Made by a program: the position numbers and the translations under genes | Shown: in pieces, positions 6,104-7,720 of the stretch | Position numbering within the stretch: the stretch's first letter is position 1 | Layout of the letters: the number at the start of each line of letters is the position of its first letter | Assembly: GCA_024405255.1 (NCBI GenBank) | Contig: JAKSOY010000215.1 | Coordinates: 1 to 7,720 of the forward strand | Direction: 5' to 3' | Source of the DNA: Kiritimatiellia bacterium | GTDB lineage: Bacteria > Verrucomicrobiota > Kiritimatiellia > RFP12 > UBA1067 | DNA: 7,720 nucleotides | The notes under the pieces: model-generated | Databases searched by the model: none | Seen by the model: the letters and a program-made list of their open reading frames with translations, nothing else | What the model was told of the DNA's origin: nothing

Positions 6104-7222
6104 ATGAAGATCGAACTACACAGGGTGAAGATTCGCGAACTCGTAGAAGGTTATGTGGACGACGCAGAACTAGGTGTGAGAGGCTGCGGCGGACTGCTTG
6201 ACATTCGGCCGCCCTACCAACGAGAATTCGTCTACAAGGAGAAGGAGCGCGACGCGGTGATCCGCACGGTGATGCGTGGCTTTCCGCTCAACGTGATGTA
6301 CTGGGTGCGCAAGAAGGACGGCTCGTACGAGGTGATGGACGGCCAGCAGCGCACGATCTCGATCTGCCGCTACGTCGCGGGCGACTTCGCCTGGGGCGAC
6401 ATCGAACTCGGTGCGAAATATTTCGACAGGCTTCCAGAAGACGTGCGCGAACGTTTTCTCGACTACGAACTCTTGGTCTACTTCTGCGAGGGCGAGGAGA
6501 GCGAGAAGATCGACTGGTTCAGGACGATCAACATCGCGGGGCTCGAACTGACCGACCAGGAGATGCGAAACGCTGTCTACTCGGGGCCTTGGGTGGCGGA
6601 CGCGAAGCGCTACTTCAGCAGACCGAATTGCGCGGCGTACCGCCTCGCGGGAAAATACGTCTCGGGCGATGTCGACCGTCAGGACTTCCTCGCGACGGCA
6701 ATCCGTTGGTTCGTGAAGAGCGACAAGTCCATTGCCGTTGAGCAGTACATGGGACTTCATCAGGGGGAAGAGGAGGCGACGGAGCTGTGGCTCCACTTCC
6801 AGAGGGTCGTCAACTGGGCGACGACGCTCTTCCCCGCCTACCGTCGCGAGATGAAGGGGCTTGACTGGGGGCGTTTCTACGCGAAGTACGGTGCGCGCAA
6901 GTACAACCCGGCCGAGCTCGAGAAGTCCGTCGCCGAACTGATGGCCGACAGGGAGGTGCAGTCCAAAAAGGGAATCTACGAGTTTCTTCTTTCGGACCGC
7001 ACGCTCCCGGAGAAGCTCAACCTCCGCGTGTTCGACCCAGACGACATGCGCACCGCCTACGAGAACCAGCAGGGTGTCTGCCCGGTCTGCAAACGGCGTT
7101 ATGCGTTCGAGGAGATGCGCGGCGACCACATCAGGCCGTGGTCGAAGGGCGGTAGGACGCGCCCCGAAAACCTCCAGATGCTCTGCGCGGACTGCAACGC
7201 CCGCAAGAGCGACAAGTTCTGA
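6104..7222 (+). CDS. DUF262 + HNH endonuclease, probable effector of the methyltransferase-linked system
   Basis: A 372-residue protein with two recognisable parts. The N-terminal DUF262 domain (ParB/Srx-like fold) has PPYQREFVY (36-44) and the hallmark DGQQR (79-83), followed by a typical INIAGLELTDQEMRNAV segment (142-158). In GmrSD, BrxU and SspE this domain binds or hydrolyses nucleotides and controls nuclease activity. The C-terminal HNH domain has a zinc knuckle C326/C329 with C361/C364, the DH pair D341-H342, N356 and N365, so all expected catalytic and metal positions are present. Its C-terminus is a classic HNH rather than the DUF1524 form common in GmrSD. AGGA (6091-6094) lies 9 bases before the ATG. 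The upstream neighbour is an M.EcoRI-like methylase, and no separate PD-(D/E)XK endonuclease gene is seen. The inferred job is cleavage of foreign DNA, either unmethylated or differently modified. G+C is visibly higher than in the methylase gene. Confidence 0.88.
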   Translation: MKIELHRVKIRELVEGYVDDAELGVRGCGGLLDIRPPYQREFVYKEKERDAVIRTVMRGFPLNVMYWVRKKDGSYEVMDGQQRTISICRYVAGDFAWGDIELGAKYFDRLPEDVRERFLDYELLVYFCEGEESEKIDWFRTINIAGLELTDQEMRNAVYSGPWVADAKRYFSRPNCAAYRLAGKYVSGDVDRQDFLATAIRWFVKSDKSIAVEQYMGLHQGEEEATELWLHFQRVVNWATTLFPAYRREMKGLDWGRFYAKYGARKYNPAELEKSVAELMADREVQSKKGIYEFLLSDRTLPEKLNLRVFDPDDMRTAYENQQGVCPVCKRRYAFEEMRGDHIRPWSKGGRTRPENLQMLCADCNARKSDKF

Positions 7223-7229
7223 AATCTGT

Positions 7230-7258
7230 TTTACGAAAGGACGGCGATGATGTATAAT
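7230..7258 (+). promoter_or_regulatory. Possible promoter for the secreted-protein gene
   Basis: TTTACG (7230-7235), 17 bases, TATAAT (7253-7258): four of six at -35 and a perfect -10. Transcription would begin near 7265, only a few bases before the ATG at 7268, giving an almost leaderless message. The -10 falls inside the alternative, longer reading frame that starts at 7247, so it may be coincidental. Confidence 0.35.
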
Positions 7259-7720
7259 ATCCCACAGATGAAACAACCGTTGACAGTTCTCATGCTGTTG
7301 GCTACGATGTTCGCATGGGCGTCGCAGCCGGTGGCGCTGTCCCTGCCGGCGGTCGAGAGGGCCGATGCGGAGGTGGTGACGAACGTGCCGCTGCCCGCGC
7401 TTTCGCGGCGGGCGGGACGGTTCGCGTTCTCGCTCGGCTGCCGCGCCACGCCGACGAACAACGTCGAGATCGCGTTCGGTGCGGATGCCGATGAAGACGG
7501 CGTTCTCGCGCCGCGCGAGACGCGGCTCGTCGTCGGCTGGGACTGCGGCTCGTGGTTCGTGCAGCGGGGTTTCGCGGGCGAAAGGATGACGGCGTGGGGT
7601 CCGTCGGTGGACGGGACAAGGACGCTGGACTGGAACCTCGCGCTGGGCCTGAATGCCGTGCCGAGCCGCCTCGCCGTCTGTGAAGGGACGGCGCCGCTCG
7701 ACTTTGAGCTGCCGTCCGTT
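7247..7720 (+). CDS. Secreted EF-hand-containing protein of unknown function (3' end outside window)
   Basis: The frame is open to the right edge, so the gene is partial. Starts at 7247 or 7250 are favoured by AGGA (7238-7241) at 5-8 bases; an in-frame ATG at 7268 has no ribosome site but gives a cleaner signal peptide (MKQPLTVLMLLATMFAWA, cleavage likely after the AWA). Either way the product should be exported. The mature part has TPTNNVEIAFG, then a canonical 12-residue EF-hand loop DADEDGVLAPRE (nt 7484-7519), with acidic residues at positions 1, 3, 5 and 12 and glycine at 6, then VVGWDCGSWFV. Calcium binding is therefore plausible. The overall family is not one I can name; similar small secreted proteins come to mind from Kiritimatiellota-like gut bacteria, but this is recollection only. 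It starts 24 bases after the nuclease gene and is strongly G+C-rich, so it may be ordinary host sequence flanking the defence module. Confidence 0.7.
   Translation, partial: MMYNIPQMKQPLTVLMLLATMFAWASQPVALSLPAVERADAEVVTNVPLPALSRRAGRFAFSLGCRATPTNNVEIAFGADADEDGVLAPRETRLVVGWDCGSWFVQRGFAGERMTAWGPSVDGTRTLDWNLALGLNAVPSRLAVCEGTAPLDFELPSV

Noticed and set aside
1..7720. CRISPR arrays, insertion sequences, transposon ends, attachment sites
   Set aside because: On reading through I found no regularly spaced repeats, transposase or integrase genes, or flanking direct repeats that would support any of these.

Overview
The window reads as bacterial chromosomal DNA with every convincing gene on the + strand. 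The organism cannot be named from this alone. The moderate-to-high G+C, the long M48-type membrane peptidase, an FeoA/FeoB pair and a secreted protein with an EF-hand loop beside a 'GWDCG' motif remind me of gut Verrucomicrobiota/Kiritimatiellota (PVC group). That is a low-confidence impression, not a demonstrated assignment.

Layout. (1) From the left edge to 1978: a membrane-bound M48-like zinc metallopeptidase whose 5' end lies outside the window, followed directly by a small terminator-like palindrome. (2) 1979-2114: a short intergenic region with a perfect 16-bp inverted repeat (2058-2073 / 2091-2106) whose right arm contains the feoA ribosome binding site. (3) 2115-4563: feoA and feoB, a compact two-gene ferrous-iron uptake operon; FeoB has unusual residues in its guanine-recognition motifs. 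(4) 4564-5042: about 480 bases with no convincing gene. It holds an extended -10 promoter, a folded RNA beginning where that promoter should start transcription, and two hairpin-plus-T-tract terminator candidates. This is either a roughly 200-nt small RNA or a regulated leader for the next operon. (5) 5043-7222: a two-gene defence-type module, a clear M.EcoRI-family adenine methyltransferase followed 26 bases later by a DUF262 + HNH nuclease. (6) 7247 to the right edge: the start of an exported protein with a canonical EF-hand loop.

How the genes work together. FeoA and FeoB import Fe2+ as a unit. The methyltransferase and the DUF262-HNH protein most likely form a restriction-modification-like defence system in which the partner of an EcoRI-type methylase is not an EcoRI-type endonuclease but a protein with a DGQQR nucleotide-handling domain and an HNH nuclease domain. 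This pairing, together with the structured leader or small RNA in front of it, is the most interesting part of the window.
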